Assembly (NCBI GenBank): GCA_036387915.1
Contig: DASVSV010000419.1
Coordinates: forward strand, 1-54,274
Origin: QHVT01 sp036387915
GTDB lineage: Bacteria; Acidobacteriota; Thermoanaerobaculia; Gp7-AA8
DNA length: 54,274 nucleotides
Direction: 5' to 3'
In this document: positions 1-8,398 of the stretch, one piece after another
Layout: each line of letters starts with the position of its first letter
How positions within the stretch are numbered: the first letter of the stretch is position 1
Notes under the pieces: generated by a model
Told to the model about the DNA's origin: nothing
What the model saw: the letters and a program-made list of their open reading frames with translations, nothing else
Databases searched by the model: none
Program-made: the position numbers and the translations under genes

Positions 1-21
1 ATTCTTTAGAACCTTATCAAA

Positions 22-837
22 TCACTGCCGGAGCAGGTCCAGACGGTCGAGCGTCATCCAGAACTGGTGCCCCAGGAAAATCACCAACGCGAAATAGAGG
101 ATTGCAATTGCCGCGCGCTGGGCGCCGGTGATCTCGTAGAAATGCGGGTCGGTTTTCTCGCGCACGATCGAGGCGTAGACCTGAAAGGCAGCGAGCACGG
201 CAATGAGGATGAACAGCGGATTGGGCTGGTCGACGACTTTGTAGATGATCGCGCCGCCGCCGAAAACCCACATCCACTTGGAGATGGCCGCGGAGATGCG
301 TCCGCCGTCGAGCATGCCGATCGGGATCATGTTGATCAGGTTGAGCGCGAACCCGAGAAACGCGATCAGGAGGTAGAGCGGGTCGGCGGTCCATTTGTAG
401 ACCTGCAGCACCGCCAGCGAGGCCATGGTCCCGAAGAACGGGCCGGCCAGTCCGATGATCGCGTCGTCGAACACGGTCCGCGGCTGGTCCTTGAGCGTGA
501 CCGCGCCGCCGATGAACGGGATGAAGACCATGAAACCGGCCCGCAGCCCCTTCGCGCGGATGGCCACGGCGTGCCCGATCTCGTGGATGAGGGTGATGCC
601 GACGAAGCCGGTCACGACGCCGAGCGGGTACTGCGTCGTGTAGGCGGCGATGGTGACGACGAACGAGCCCCCGGCCACGGCGTACTGCATCGCCCCGAAG
701 CCTTCAAACGGATTGACGAAGAAGACGCGCACCTTTTCGACGAAAAGGATCAGCAGGCCTTTGGCCTTCAGCGCCCAGACGCCGAGGAGCAGGATCAGTC
801 CTGAAAGGATTTTCGGCAGCGAGCGGCGGGAGGCCAT
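22..837 (-). CDS. Site-2 protease family (M50) intramembrane metalloprotease
   Basis: A 271-residue polytopic membrane protein. The zinc-binding HEIGH motif (H85, E86, H89) lies in one hydrophobic segment, and a second conserved block, NLINMIPIGMLDGG (residues 166-179), supplies the third metal ligand typical of the site-2 protease/M50 family. About six hydrophobic segments are visible, and no PDZ or CBS domain is present, so this is a compact form. Family members cleave substrates inside the membrane, often anti-sigma factors, but no substrate is evident here. It is transcribed away from the exosortase genes and ends about 20 bases from the window edge, so its downstream partner is not visible. 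The family call is firm and the role is unknown. Confidence 0.9.
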   Translation of the reverse strand: MASRRSLPKILSGLILLLGVWALKAKGLLILFVEKVRVFFVNPFEGFGAMQYAVAGGSFVVTIAAYTTQYPLGVVTGFVGITLIHEIGHAVAIRAKGLRAGFMVFIPFIGGAVTLKDQPRTVFDDAIIGLAGPFFGTMASLAVLQVYKWTADPLYLLIAFLGFALNLINMIPIGMLDGGRISAAISKWMWVFGGGAIIYKVVDQPNPLFILIAVLAAFQVYASIVREKTDPHFYEITGAQRAAIAILYFALVIFLGHQFWMTLDRLDLLRQ

Positions 838-923
838 TGCAGGGATTGCCGGCGTCTATAACGAGGCATCGGCGGGTGTATTCCGAGCGATGTGGGATCA
901 GCTTCGTTGGACTCCGGAGGGAT

Positions 924-1074
924 ACGACGGGAGGCCTCCGGCGGGCCGGTACGACCGGCAGCGCTGCTTGGCCCAGCCTGAACGCACGCCTGTCGACGAA
1001 ACACGTGTTTGCGCGACGACATGGGCACAACAAGCGCTGCCGGTCGTACCGGCCGCCGGAGGCCTCCTGGTCGT
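924..1074. repeat. R1 palindromic intergenic element, copy 1 (inverted orientation)
   Basis: Long inverted repeat with arms starting GGCCTCCGGCGGGCCGGT and its complement, around a core containing the palindrome AAACACGTGTTT. The core reads in the opposite direction to the other three copies at 5360, 14795 and 37861. It lies between divergent genes. Confidence 0.9.
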
Positions 1075-1113
1075 CTTCCTTTCCCGAGGTGCGATGAGAG
1101 CGTTCACCTCTGC

Positions 1114-1119
1114 TACCAT
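1114..1119 (+). promoter_or_regulatory. TAnnnT -10-like hexamer before xrtH
   Basis: TACCAT in the context TGCTACCAT, 12 nt before the ATG, with no Shine-Dalgarno sequence in between. It is one of a set of similarly placed hexamers across the window. Confidence 0.5.
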
Positions 1120-1131
1120 CCCGGCCGTCCA

Positions 1132-1635
1132 ATGCAGCGCACCCAGGTCCTCTTTCTCGTCAAATTCTTCGTCATCCTCATCGCCGCGTATCTGCTGATC
1201 GCGTGGAACCCCGTCAACGATCACGTCATCGTGCCGTTCACGCAGGGAGTGGCGGCGGTTTCGGGGTCGCTGTTGAAAGCCATCGGGCAGCCGGTGACGA
1301 TCAGCGGGACGGTCATCAGCTCGTCGCGTTTCGGCGTGAACATCAACAACGGCTGCAACGGCGTCGAGGCGATGCTGATCCTGCTCGCGTCGATCGTGGC
1401 GTTCCCGGCTTCGCTCAAGGCGCGGCTGGCGGGACTGGGGCTCGGCGCGCTGGTGGTGCAACTGCTGAACGCGGTGCGCATCGTGACGCTGTACCTCCTC
1501 GGCGCGTACCAGCCGAAGCTCTTCGACATGTTTCACACCGCCGTCTGGCAGATCCTCGTGATCCTGGCCGCGATTCTTTTCTTCCTCATCTGGAGCGCAC
1601 GCGTTGCCCCGGCTCGACTGGCGACTCGCACTTAA
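1132..1635 (+). CDS. xrtH: Exosortase H (XrtH)
   Basis: A 167-residue membrane protein of the exosortase/archaeosortase family. The catalytic triad can be read directly: Cys in NNGCNGVEA, Arg in LLNAVRIVTLYLLG and His in FDMFHTAVWQ. The short length and the companion membrane protein immediately downstream fit the XrtH subtype, which processes secreted proteins carrying an IPTLxxWG-type C-terminal signal. No such target was found in this window, so substrates must be elsewhere. The ATG at 1132 was chosen over an in-frame start 123 bases upstream because the upstream part translates the R1 repeat and because TACCAT lies just before this ATG. The gene overlaps its partner by 32 bases. Confidence 0.88.
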   Translation: MQRTQVLFLVKFFVILIAAYLLIAWNPVNDHVIVPFTQGVAAVSGSLLKAIGQPVTISGTVISSSRFGVNINNGCNGVEAMLILLASIVAFPASLKARLAGLGLGALVVQLLNAVRIVTLYLLGAYQPKLFDMFHTAVWQILVILAAILFFLIWSARVAPARLATRT

Positions 1636-2185
1636 GGCATTCGCCGGCTTCCTGGCCGGGCTGGCGCTCTGGGTCATGTTCACGCCGCTCTACGACCGCG
1701 CCGTGGCGGCGGGCGCGGAGAAGGTGATCCGCGCGTTCGAGAAGCCGGCCGTGACGCAGCTTCGCCGCGCGGACGACGGCTACATCACCGTCGACCGCAC
1801 CGACTTTGACCGCCGCTCGAAACGTCCCGCGGTGCCGCTGCGCGACCTGACGTTCAACGTCATCCTGCTGGTGGCGCTCTTCGCCGCGTCGAAGCGGACG
1901 TTCTCGGACCGCAACATCGGCGGCTTCCTCGTCGCCGCCGGCCTGCTCGCGCTGACGCACGTCTTCGGCATGGTGGCCGAGGTGATGTCGATCTACGTGG
2001 CCAAGCTGGGGATGTGGAGCAAGGTTCACTACAGCGATCTCGAACGCAACGTCTGGGGCGTCGCCAACCACTTCTACCGGCTGGTGCTGATGTACGCGAT
2101 CGCGTTCGCGTTGTGGTGGGCGTTTCGGGACAAGGGTGTGGAAGCGGTGAGTGGCGCGGCCGCGAAAAAGAAGAAGCGGAAGTGA
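1604..2185 (+). CDS. Exosortase H-associated membrane protein
   Basis: A 193-residue protein whose reading frame begins at a TTG inside the end of xrtH. It has an N-terminal hydrophobic segment (about residues 9-28), a charged extracytoplasmic stretch, two further hydrophobic segments (about 83-95 and 106-130), one near the C-terminus (about 160-172), and a lysine/arginine-rich tail (KKKKRK). This layout and the tight coupling to xrtH match the conserved membrane protein that accompanies XrtH; its biochemical role is not known. The next in-frame ATG would remove most of the first membrane segment, so TTG is preferred. Confidence 0.72.
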   Translation: MPRLDWRLALKAFAGFLAGLALWVMFTPLYDRAVAAGAEKVIRAFEKPAVTQLRRADDGYITVDRTDFDRRSKRPAVPLRDLTFNVILLVALFAASKRTFSDRNIGGFLVAAGLLALTHVFGMVAEVMSIYVAKLGMWSKVHYSDLERNVWGVANHFYRLVLMYAIAFALWWAFRDKGVEAVSGAAAKKKKRK

Positions 2186-2236
2186 CGGTGGGGTTGTTGC
2201 TGGTTTCTGGTTGCTAGTTCCCAGGGCAGTGCTGCA

Positions 2237-2402
2237 CTAGTGTCGTGTCAGGCCTAAAAACGTGGGTTCTTCGCGGCGGCGGGCCGTCTGCTGCGCCGCC
2301 GCTCCTCAACGATGCCCCAGCATCGCCTGCGTCGCGTCGACTTGCATCCAGCCCACCGGCGCTCGCGAATAACCCACGTTTTTAGGCGTGACACGACACT
2401 AG
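2237..2402. repeat. MITE-like element with 32-bp terminal inverted repeats
   Basis: The arms at 2237-2268 and 2371-2402 are complementary over 32 bp with one mismatch. They begin CTAGTGTCGTGTCAGG and contain CCTAAAAACGTGGG. The 102-bp interior encodes nothing recognisable. CTAG at both outer ends may be part of the arms or a target duplication. Confidence 0.85.
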
Positions 2403-2592
2403 GGCGGCCGCGCCCTTTCGGCCTCGAGCGTGCGATGCGTGCGTCGTGCGCGTCGTGCTGCTCTGGGTGGCCCGGCACGATGCGCTCGACGGCAATGCTG
2501 AGGCGCGGCGGAGATGTCGGTGAATGATGCTGTCACCCGGCCGAGACGTTACGTGACCTTAGTAATCCATCGCTAAATTCGATCACAGATCG

Positions 2593-2700
2593 CGTGGCGG
2601 CGCGGCGCCGTCTGCTTCGTTGTCGCTCCTCAGCGATGACGCCGCATCGCCTCGTCGCGGCGCCACGCATCTGACCGATCGCCGCTCGCAATCTCCGGAC
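2593..2700. repeat. Diverged second copy of the MITE-like element core
   Basis: Resembles the interior of the element at 2237-2402. Shared blocks include CCGTCTGCT, CGCTCCTCA, GCATCGCCT and CGCTCGC in the same order. The AT-richer terminal arms of the first copy are not present. Confidence 0.6.
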
Positions 2701-3591
2701 CCTTTCTTCCGGGGAGTTGTACTTAGCGACAACGGGAACGAACCCATCGCGAGAGGTTGCGGCACCCACCTCGGCCGCTCTGCGACCCGATCGCCTGGGT
2801 TCTTCGACGGCTCGAATTGCGTCTGCTACCAGATACCGGAGGTTGCAGACCCCGGCCGGTACGTCTCGCAACCCGACGGTGACATCGAACGACCGCAGCC
2901 GCAGCGTGAATCAACGGGATCGATTCCGTCCCGCAACCTGATCGGTGACGTCCACCGGCGTCATTGAAATCGTGCGCGACCACTTCGGTGACGTGGCGGA
3001 CCATATCGACGCGGTTGGTTGATCCCACGCGTCCGGTTTTTTGACGGAATGGATTTGGTGCCTCGACGTCGTCGAATGGGTTGGACGACCTCGCCGATGA
3101 CGTCGGTCGACGTCGTGGAAATAGTCGACGGAGAGCTCGATGGGGTTGTCACACGTGATGCGGTGGGTGGCGTGACCTCACGCTGAAGTCGGTCGACCCA
3201 CCAGATGGAGTCGCTCAACGTGGCCGGTTGGGTTGCTCGACCTCACCGATATGGTGAGGCGACCCGGCGGAAGTGGTCGCGGACCGGGAAGATCTGGTTG
3301 ACGACCATTTTACGCGGGCGAATTTGTGCGCATTGTCGGCGTTCGTAGCGAAAGAAATGGTCGGCCCACTATTTCTCTATGCATTTGCTCAATTCGGTCA
3401 TAGAGCCGTGAGGGCGCGGTCGCGGTGTCGGATGGTCATTCCTCGCGAGCGCCGGGCGGGCTGAAGCACCGCCCTACGTTCGGCACTCTCGCGGCGAGCA
3501 TGGAACATAAGCGGCTTCGGCCCGCCCCCTCGTGGGCGGTGGAACGTGTGCCGAACGCGAACCCTGTGCTCGAACTTTGCGAATGGAGTCC
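2701..3591. other. Gene-free stretch with decayed coding-like segments
   Basis: No credible gene on either strand. Short phrases translate plausibly in scattered frames, for example VIEIVRDHFGDVADHID near 2957 and VDVVEIVDGELDGVV near 3108, and their DNA is partly alike (GTCxTxGAAATxGT). This could be a decayed repeat-protein gene or a diverged non-coding repeat. The final part holds a partial R4 repeat. Confidence 0.4.
3455..3485. repeat. R4 repeat, partial copy
   Basis: GGCGGGCTGAAGC followed by CGCCCTACGTTCGGCA. It matches the sequence at 41890-41924 and the complement of 40897-40931. Confidence 0.6.
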
Positions 3592-5319
3592 TTAGCGTGA
3601 GAGCCGTTCTGGCGCCGCAACCCAGTCGTACAACTCACCGGCGCGTTTGACGAGGTCGTACACATCCTCGCGGACGAGGTAGCGCTCGTCGATGAGCTTG
3701 AGCGTCTCGGCGGTGAAGCGGCCGAGGTACTCGTGGCGGGGTGGCAGCTTCTCTTTGGGGAAGGGGATCACGGCGCCGAGGAAACTGGCCCGGTATTGCG
3801 GGAAGCCGGTCGAGGCGTCGCGCAGATTCCAGGATCGGAACGTGGCTACGGGGACGGTGAGGTAGGGCATGCGCACGCCGCCGAGCTCGTTGCCGTTTTC
3901 GTCGGTGGCGGGGACGAGGGCGACGTAACGCGGCTTCTCGTCGAGGTAAGGCTGATAGGCGAACGGGATGCCGCGCGCGCGGACGAGCGTGTCGTCGGCG
4001 ATGCGCGGGTAGCGGCTCGGCGGCGGCTCGGTGTTCTTCTTCACCCACGCGTCCAGCGCGTCCATGAGCGCGTGCGTGAGCGGCCAGTAGTTGAGGAAGT
4101 TCTGCGGCGACTGCGCGTTGGCCGGCTTCTCCGGCGGGAACGGGCCGCCGATGTGACCGTGGCCGACCAGGGCATAAATCCGCGACGTGGGCGCGGGCTC
4201 GACGTCCCTGGTGCCGTCCGGCGTGGTGTGGATCAGCGATCCGCCGCGCGACCAGTACTCGTAGCCGGTGTTCATGTAGAAGATCTTCGGGACGACGTTC
4301 TCCGTCTTCGCGCGAGCGAGCAGGCCATCGTCGGTGAAGGGGAAGACGTCGACGGGATAGAAGGCGGGGACGATCGGCTGCGCGTCGCGGGACGGCTGGG
4401 CGAAACGCTGATTGAAGCCGCCGCGCCCGGCGCCGGCGACGTGCACCAGCATCCCGTCGAAGACCTGCCGCCCTTCCTCGTCGGCGTTGAAGCCTTCGTA
4501 GACCATGTGGCGGAGGAAGCGGCCGCTCTGCGAGATGCCGAAGCCGTAGGCCGTCTTCACTCGGGCGATGGCGTTGGGATCGTGTTTCGCGTATGAAACG
4601 AAGTCGCGTACTGCGGCGAGACCCATGCCGACGATGGCCGGATCGGCGGCGGTGTAGACGATCTCGTAGATCCTGCCCGGTACGAAGCCGCCGTCGAGGG
4701 CGATGGTGCTGTCGCTGGTGAAGCGCCACTTGGTGCGCGGAATGGTGCGGCGCTTCGCGGTGACGTCGTCACGCTCGGTCAGGACGGCGTCGCTGCGGTC
4801 GGCGACCGGGTAGCCTTTGCCGCCGATGGTGCCGGAGATGAAGTGGCCGATGGTGTGCTCGGCGGTCTTCGTCTCGACGACGAAGTCGCTGCGCACTTTG
4901 CCGCGCACGCCCTTGGCCACCGGCGCGTAGAACTTCAGCCGTCCCGCTTCGTCGCGAACGTCGAACTGCCACCCCAGCCACGCCAGCGTGTAGCCGCGCA
5001 CGAACGGAAAGGAGTCGCGTGCCGGATCGGAGAAGCGTCCCAGTCCGCCGCGGTTCGGCACTTCGAGAAAGAGCGTGTCATTGCCGCCGTGCTTCGGGCG
5101 GAGCAGGACCAGGTCGGCCGCGAATTCGTGCGACGAGGCGAGGTCGATGTCGGTGATGGCGCGGTTGTGCGCATTCTTCGGATCGACGGCAAAGTGCACT
5201 TTGGCGTCGATGCGCTCGTAGCCGTACGCGATGTCGCTGCGCGACGCGACGTCGACGCGAACGACCCGTGCGGAGAGGGGGAGGGCGAGTGCGAGCAGGA
5301 GCAGGACGCGCGCGAACAT
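3592..5319 (-). CDS. Secreted alpha/beta hydrolase domain protein (Abhydrolase_10-like)
   Basis: A 575-residue protein with an N-terminal signal peptide (MFARVLLLLALALPLSA). The nucleophile elbow is GFGISQSGRFLR, with Ser263 as the likely nucleophile in a GxSxS setting, followed by GFNADEEGR and HVAGAGRGGFNQRF. These blocks are typical of the large alpha/beta hydrolase domain family often named Abhydrolase_10. A histidine in LVGHGHIGG may complete the catalytic machinery. The substrate is unknown, and the family is usually annotated only as hydrolase. The start was moved 35 codons inside the open frame, because the upstream part translates the R1 repeat, ATG 5319 begins the signal peptide, and TATCCT lies 6 nt before it. 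It appears to be a single-gene unit. Confidence 0.82.
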   Translation of the reverse strand: MFARVLLLLALALPLSARVVRVDVASRSDIAYGYERIDAKVHFAVDPKNAHNRAITDIDLASSHEFAADLVLLRPKHGGNDTLFLEVPNRGGLGRFSDPARDSFPFVRGYTLAWLGWQFDVRDEAGRLKFYAPVAKGVRGKVRSDFVVETKTAEHTIGHFISGTIGGKGYPVADRSDAVLTERDDVTAKRRTIPRTKWRFTSDSTIALDGGFVPGRIYEIVYTAADPAIVGMGLAAVRDFVSYAKHDPNAIARVKTAYGFGISQSGRFLRHMVYEGFNADEEGRQVFDGMLVHVAGAGRGGFNQRFAQPSRDAQPIVPAFYPVDVFPFTDDGLLARAKTENVVPKIFYMNTGYEYWSRGGSLIHTTPDGTRDVEPAPTSRIYALVGHGHIGGPFPPEKPANAQSPQNFLNYWPLTHALMDALDAWVKKNTEPPPSRYPRIADDTLVRARGIPFAYQPYLDEKPRYVALVPATDENGNELGGVRMPYLTVPVATFRSWNLRDASTGFPQYRASFLGAVIPFPKEKLPPRHEYLGRFTAETLKLIDERYLVREDVYDLVKRAGELYDWVAAPERLSR

Positions 5320-5325
5320 ACGCCG

Positions 5326-5331
5326 AGGATA
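5326..5331 (-). promoter_or_regulatory. TAnnnT hexamer before the alpha/beta hydrolase
   Basis: TATCCT on the minus strand, 6 nt before the ATG with no ribosome binding site, which fits a leaderless transcript. Confidence 0.5.
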
Positions 5332-5359
5332 TGCTCTCGCCGTATTCGCGGGAACAAGG

Positions 5360-5510
5360 ACGACCAGGGGCCTCCGGCGGGCCGGTACGACCGGCGGCGC
5401 TGATTGAGCCCAGTCGGCGCGCAAACACGTGTTTCGTAGACAGGGCGTGCGTTCAGGCTAGGCCAACAAGCGCCGCCGGTCGCACCGGCCCGCCGGAGGC
5501 CTCCCGTCGT
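5360..5510. repeat. R1 palindromic intergenic element, copy 2
   Basis: Arms beginning GGCCTCCGGCGGGCCGGT and its near-perfect complement flank a core with AAACACGTGTTTCGTAGAC and GTGCGTTCAGGCT. It sits between two minus-strand genes. Confidence 0.9.
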
Positions 5511-5538
5511 TCCCTGTTGCCGCCGATACAGCGGGCGA

Positions 5539-6930
5539 CTACATGCCGCCGGCGGCGAGCGTCTCCGGTCCCGAGACGCGCAACTGCTGGCCCGGCTTCA
5601 GCGTCGCGTCCTGGGCCAGCTCGTTCAGCTCGCGCAGCTCGGCCACGGTCAGGCCGTTCTGTTTGGCGATGGAGAAGAGTGTGTCGCCCTTCTGCACCGC
5701 GTAATACGACTCGTTGCGGGAGAGCAGGGTGCCGAGCTCGCGGGCGCGGACGGGGAGGTAGATCGAGTCGCCGGCGTCGAGGCGATCCTTCTCGTCGAGA
5801 TTGTTCATGGCCAGGATCGTCTCCGGCTTCGTGCCGATCTTGCGGGCCAGCTGCTGGATCGAGTCGCCTTCGCGGAGCTTGAACGCGCAGTACTTCAGGT
5901 ACGCATCTTCCTCGCGGAGCGTGTCGGCGCGGGCGACGAGCGTGTCGGCGTGCTTTGCGGGGACGCGGACGGCGGTGCGTCCCGGGGGAACGACACCTCT
6001 GCGCAATGCCGGATTGAGCTCCTTCAGCACATCCTCGTCGACGTCGATGGTCTCGGCGATGTAGGCCAGCGAGACCGGTCCGCGCACCTCGACCCCTTTG
6101 GCCTCGGCCTCGTGAGGTTTGCCGAGCGTGAAGCCGTAGGTGGCGGGGTCACTGGCAATGAGGAGCGTGGCGTAGAACGTGGGGACGTAGCCGCGCGTTT
6201 CCTTCGGGAGCAGGCCGTTGTCGAGCAGTTCCCAGAACGACGACGCGCCGGCTTCCTTGAGCGTGCGGCGCACGCGGCCGGGGCCGCAGTTGTACGCGGC
6301 CAGGGCCAGGGCCCAGTCGTCGAACATGCGGTGCAGGTCCTTGAGGTACTTCGCCGCGGCGCGCGTGGAGCGTTCCGGGTCGGCGCGCTCGTCCACCCAC
6401 CAGTCGACGCGCAGACCGTATTCGCGCGCGGTGTCGGGCATGAACTGCCAGATGCCGTACGCGCCGGCGCGCGAAGTGAGCGTCGGCAGATACGCGCTCT
6501 CGATCACCGGCAGGTAAGCCAGGCCTTTCGGCAGCTTCTGCTCGGCCAGGGCCTTGTCGATGAGGCTCTTGTACTTGGCAGAGCGGATCAGCGACGTCTG
6601 GATGCTCTGCTTCATGTCCACGCTGAAGAGGCGGACGGCGGAGTTGATGGTGCGGTGCTCCGGGATGGGGATCGACGCGGCGGCCTCGATGTCGACGACC
6701 TGCGCGTTAGCGGGCGGCGTGGGTTTGTCGGTGCGCGCCAGGATGTGTGTGTAGGCCGCCTCGAGCTCCTTGCGGAAGGCCTCGGCGTCGAGCTTCGCCG
6801 GGCTTGTCCTGAGCGAAGCCGAAGGAACCTGCGGGGCCGCGGGAGTGGGGATCGGCACCGGTGCGGGAGTCGTGCTCGCGCAGGAAATCGCAAACAACGC
6901 CGTTACTGACAACAAGAATGTGTTGCGCAT
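5539..6930 (-). CDS. Lytic murein transglycosylase with two LysM domains (MltD-like lipoprotein)
   Basis: A 463-residue protein. The signal sequence ends at AISC17, a plausible lipobox, so it is probably a lipoprotein. The SLT domain (about residues 120-260) has the catalytic glutamate E144 in YLPVIESAY, then GAYGIWQFMP and AAYNCGPGRV, all hallmarks of family 1 lytic transglycosylases that cleave peptidoglycan. Two LysM peptidoglycan-binding repeats follow (about 350-395 and 406-452), the second reading YYAVQKGDTLFSIAK. An AGGGGGAG-like ribosome binding site precedes the ATG. The linker after the signal peptide contains a short dispersed repeat that keeps the frame open. Domain order matches MltD. 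Confidence 0.92.
   Translation of the reverse strand: MRNTFLLSVTALFAISCASTTPAPVPIPTPAAPQVPSASLRTSPAKLDAEAFRKELEAAYTHILARTDKPTPPANAQVVDIEAAASIPIPEHRTINSAVRLFSVDMKQSIQTSLIRSAKYKSLIDKALAEQKLPKGLAYLPVIESAYLPTLTSRAGAYGIWQFMPDTAREYGLRVDWWVDERADPERSTRAAAKYLKDLHRMFDDWALALAAYNCGPGRVRRTLKEAGASSFWELLDNGLLPKETRGYVPTFYATLLIASDPATYGFTLGKPHEAEAKGVEVRGPVSLAYIAETIDVDEDVLKELNPALRRGVVPPGRTAVRVPAKHADTLVARADTLREEDAYLKYCAFKLREGDSIQQLARKIGTKPETILAMNNLDEKDRLDAGDSIYLPVRARELGTLLSRNESYYAVQKGDTLFSIAKQNGLTVAELRELNELAQDATLKPGQQLRVSGPETLAAGGM
6801..6825. repeat. Short dispersed repeat inside the transglycosylase gene
   Basis: Reads GGCTTGTCCTGAGCGAAGCC on the plus strand and continues GAAGG; the complement is the CTTCGGCTTCGCTCAGGACA type of short repeat that I recall from many environmental genomes. 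Here it encodes part of the Pro/Ala linker. Confidence 0.55.
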
Positions 6931-6963
6931 CGCGCTCCCCCTCGCATCCCCGGCCGCGGCGGC

Positions 6964-8358
6964 CTATGAGAGATCGATTTTCAGATTGACCGAGAGGCTT
7001 TGCACGTCAGAAGTGTCGCCCAGTTCCAGCTGCTGGTCCCGGGTCTCGAGCACTCCGGCGTCTCCGTCCTCGAACGATAGTGTAACCCGAACGGTTCGCG
7101 TGCGAGCGAGGAGGTCCCCCGGCACGCTGAGCTGAAGGGTGCGATGGATGTCGCGCTTGGGACGCAGGCTCGCGAGGTCGGCCATGACGTCGCGACGAGG
7201 CGCTCGGGGCGTGGTCTGCGTGGCGCGCTTGCGCAGCGCTTCCAGCTCCTGCATGACGTTCATCGAGCCGCGGACCTTCACGGTTTTGACTTCCGGCTCG
7301 GGCTGCGGCTTCTCGGTCTGCGTGAAATCGACGTCGGCGATTTCCGCCGCGGGAGCGGGTTGTTCAGGGGTCAAGTCATCGAGCGACTGGAGGGTCAGGC
7401 GCTCGGGCTCGGGTTCCGGCTGCGGCTCCGGCTGCGTTTCCGGTTCCGGCTCCGTGACCGGCACAGGCGCACCCTCGGGCTCCGGCTCCTCGACCGGAAC
7501 GCTCGCCGGCTCGGCGCCCGGCTCGGGCTCCGGTGCTACCGGCTCCGGCTCCGGCTCGGCCACCGCCGGCGCGCTCGTCACCGCGATCGTGGCATCGGCG
7601 TCGAACCGCGGCGGGGCCACCTCATCCACCGCCCCGTCCACCTCCGCCAGCACCTCGGCGATGTCGGGGACGGCGATCGTCTGCCCGGACGTGCGCGAGT
7701 GCTCGTCGCGGACTTTGAACTGCGAGGCGCGGGCGGCGGGCGGGGTGGCGCGCACCGGCTCCTCGCCGGTCATCCGGCGGCGCAGCGTCCGCAAAGTCAG
7801 CTTCGAAATCTGCTTGAGCGTCTCGAACACGCCCACGCCGTCCCGGGCCACGGCCTCGACGTAATCGAGGCGGCGCTCCGGGTCCATCGCGTTCACCATC
7901 GTCTCGACGGGAGCGATGTTCGGGAGGTCGCGTTTGTTGAGCTGCAGGACCAGCGGCAGCTCGTCCAGGTTGACGCCGATCTCGGCCAGGTTCTCGCGGA
8001 GGTTCCTCAGCGACTCGACGTTCGCCTCGAGCATCGCGCTCTGCGAGTCGGCCACGAAGACGATGCCGTCGACCCCCTTCAGCACCAGCTTGCGGGTGGT
8101 GTTGTAGAAGACCTGTCCGGGGACGGTGTAGAGCTGGAGGCGGGTCTTGAAGCCGCCGATCACGCCGACGTCGATCGGGAGCAGATCGAAGAAAAGGGTG
8201 CGGTCGGTCTCGGTCTCGAGGCTGACCATTTCGCCGCGGCTGCCGGGCGAAGTCTTCGAATAGATGTGGTGAAGATTCGTCGTCTTCCCGCAGAGGCCCG
8301 GACCGTAATAAACGATCTTCGCCGCCATCTGCATTGTCGCGTAGTTGAAGAAGACCAT
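6964..8358 (-). CDS. mglA: MglA-type Ras-like GTPase with long Pro/Glu-rich tail
   Basis: A 464-residue protein. Residues 1-195 are an MglA-family small GTPase: G1 loop GPGLCGKTT (19-27), TVPGQ (78-82) in the G3 region, and NKRD (141-144) as G4. MglA proteins set cell polarity and control gliding or pilus motility with the partner MglB, which is not seen here. Unlike the usual protein of about 195 residues, this one has a tail of roughly 270 residues: a low-complexity stretch of repeated EPEP units (about 260-345) and a conserved-looking C-terminal segment of about 60 residues rich in predicted beta strands (RTLQLSVPGDL to the end). A TAGCAT hexamer lies 27 nt upstream. The GTPase call is firm and the tail's function is unknown. 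Confidence 0.88.
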   Translation of the reverse strand: MVFFNYATMQMAAKIVYYGPGLCGKTTNLHHIYSKTSPGSRGEMVSLETETDRTLFFDLLPIDVGVIGGFKTRLQLYTVPGQVFYNTTRKLVLKGVDGIVFVADSQSAMLEANVESLRNLRENLAEIGVNLDELPLVLQLNKRDLPNIAPVETMVNAMDPERRLDYVEAVARDGVGVFETLKQISKLTLRTLRRRMTGEEPVRATPPAARASQFKVRDEHSRTSGQTIAVPDIAEVLAEVDGAVDEVAPPRFDADATIAVTSAPAVAEPEPEPVAPEPEPGAEPASVPVEEPEPEGAPVPVTEPEPETQPEPQPEPEPERLTLQSLDDLTPEQPAPAAEIADVDFTQTEKPQPEPEVKTVKVRGSMNVMQELEALRKRATQTTPRAPRRDVMADLASLRPKRDIHRTLQLSVPGDLLARTRTVRVTLSFEDGDAGVLETRDQQLELGDTSDVQSLSVNLKIDLS

Positions 8359-8385
8359 CGTTCGCCCGTCTTCGAGAAGGGAGCG

Positions 8386-8391
8386 ATGCTA
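8386..8391 (-). promoter_or_regulatory. Possible -10 hexamer for mglA
   Basis: TAGCAT in the context TGCTAGCAT on the minus strand, 27 nt before the ATG, so this transcript would have an ordinary leader. No clear -35 is seen. Confidence 0.35.
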
Positions 8392-8398
8392 GCACCCG

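Noticed and set aside
67..804. A 245-residue plus-strand open frame over the M50 protease
   Set aside because: Antisense shadow of a well-supported gene; low-complexity, His/Arg/Asp-rich translation with no family.
924..1074. R1 repeats as CRISPR or small protein genes
   Set aside because: Copies are kilobases apart, have long inverted arms, and give unrelated frames in each copy.
1009..1131. An earlier in-frame start for exosortase H
   Set aside because: The extra 41 residues translate the R1 repeat; the ATG at 1132 begins the normal membrane segment.
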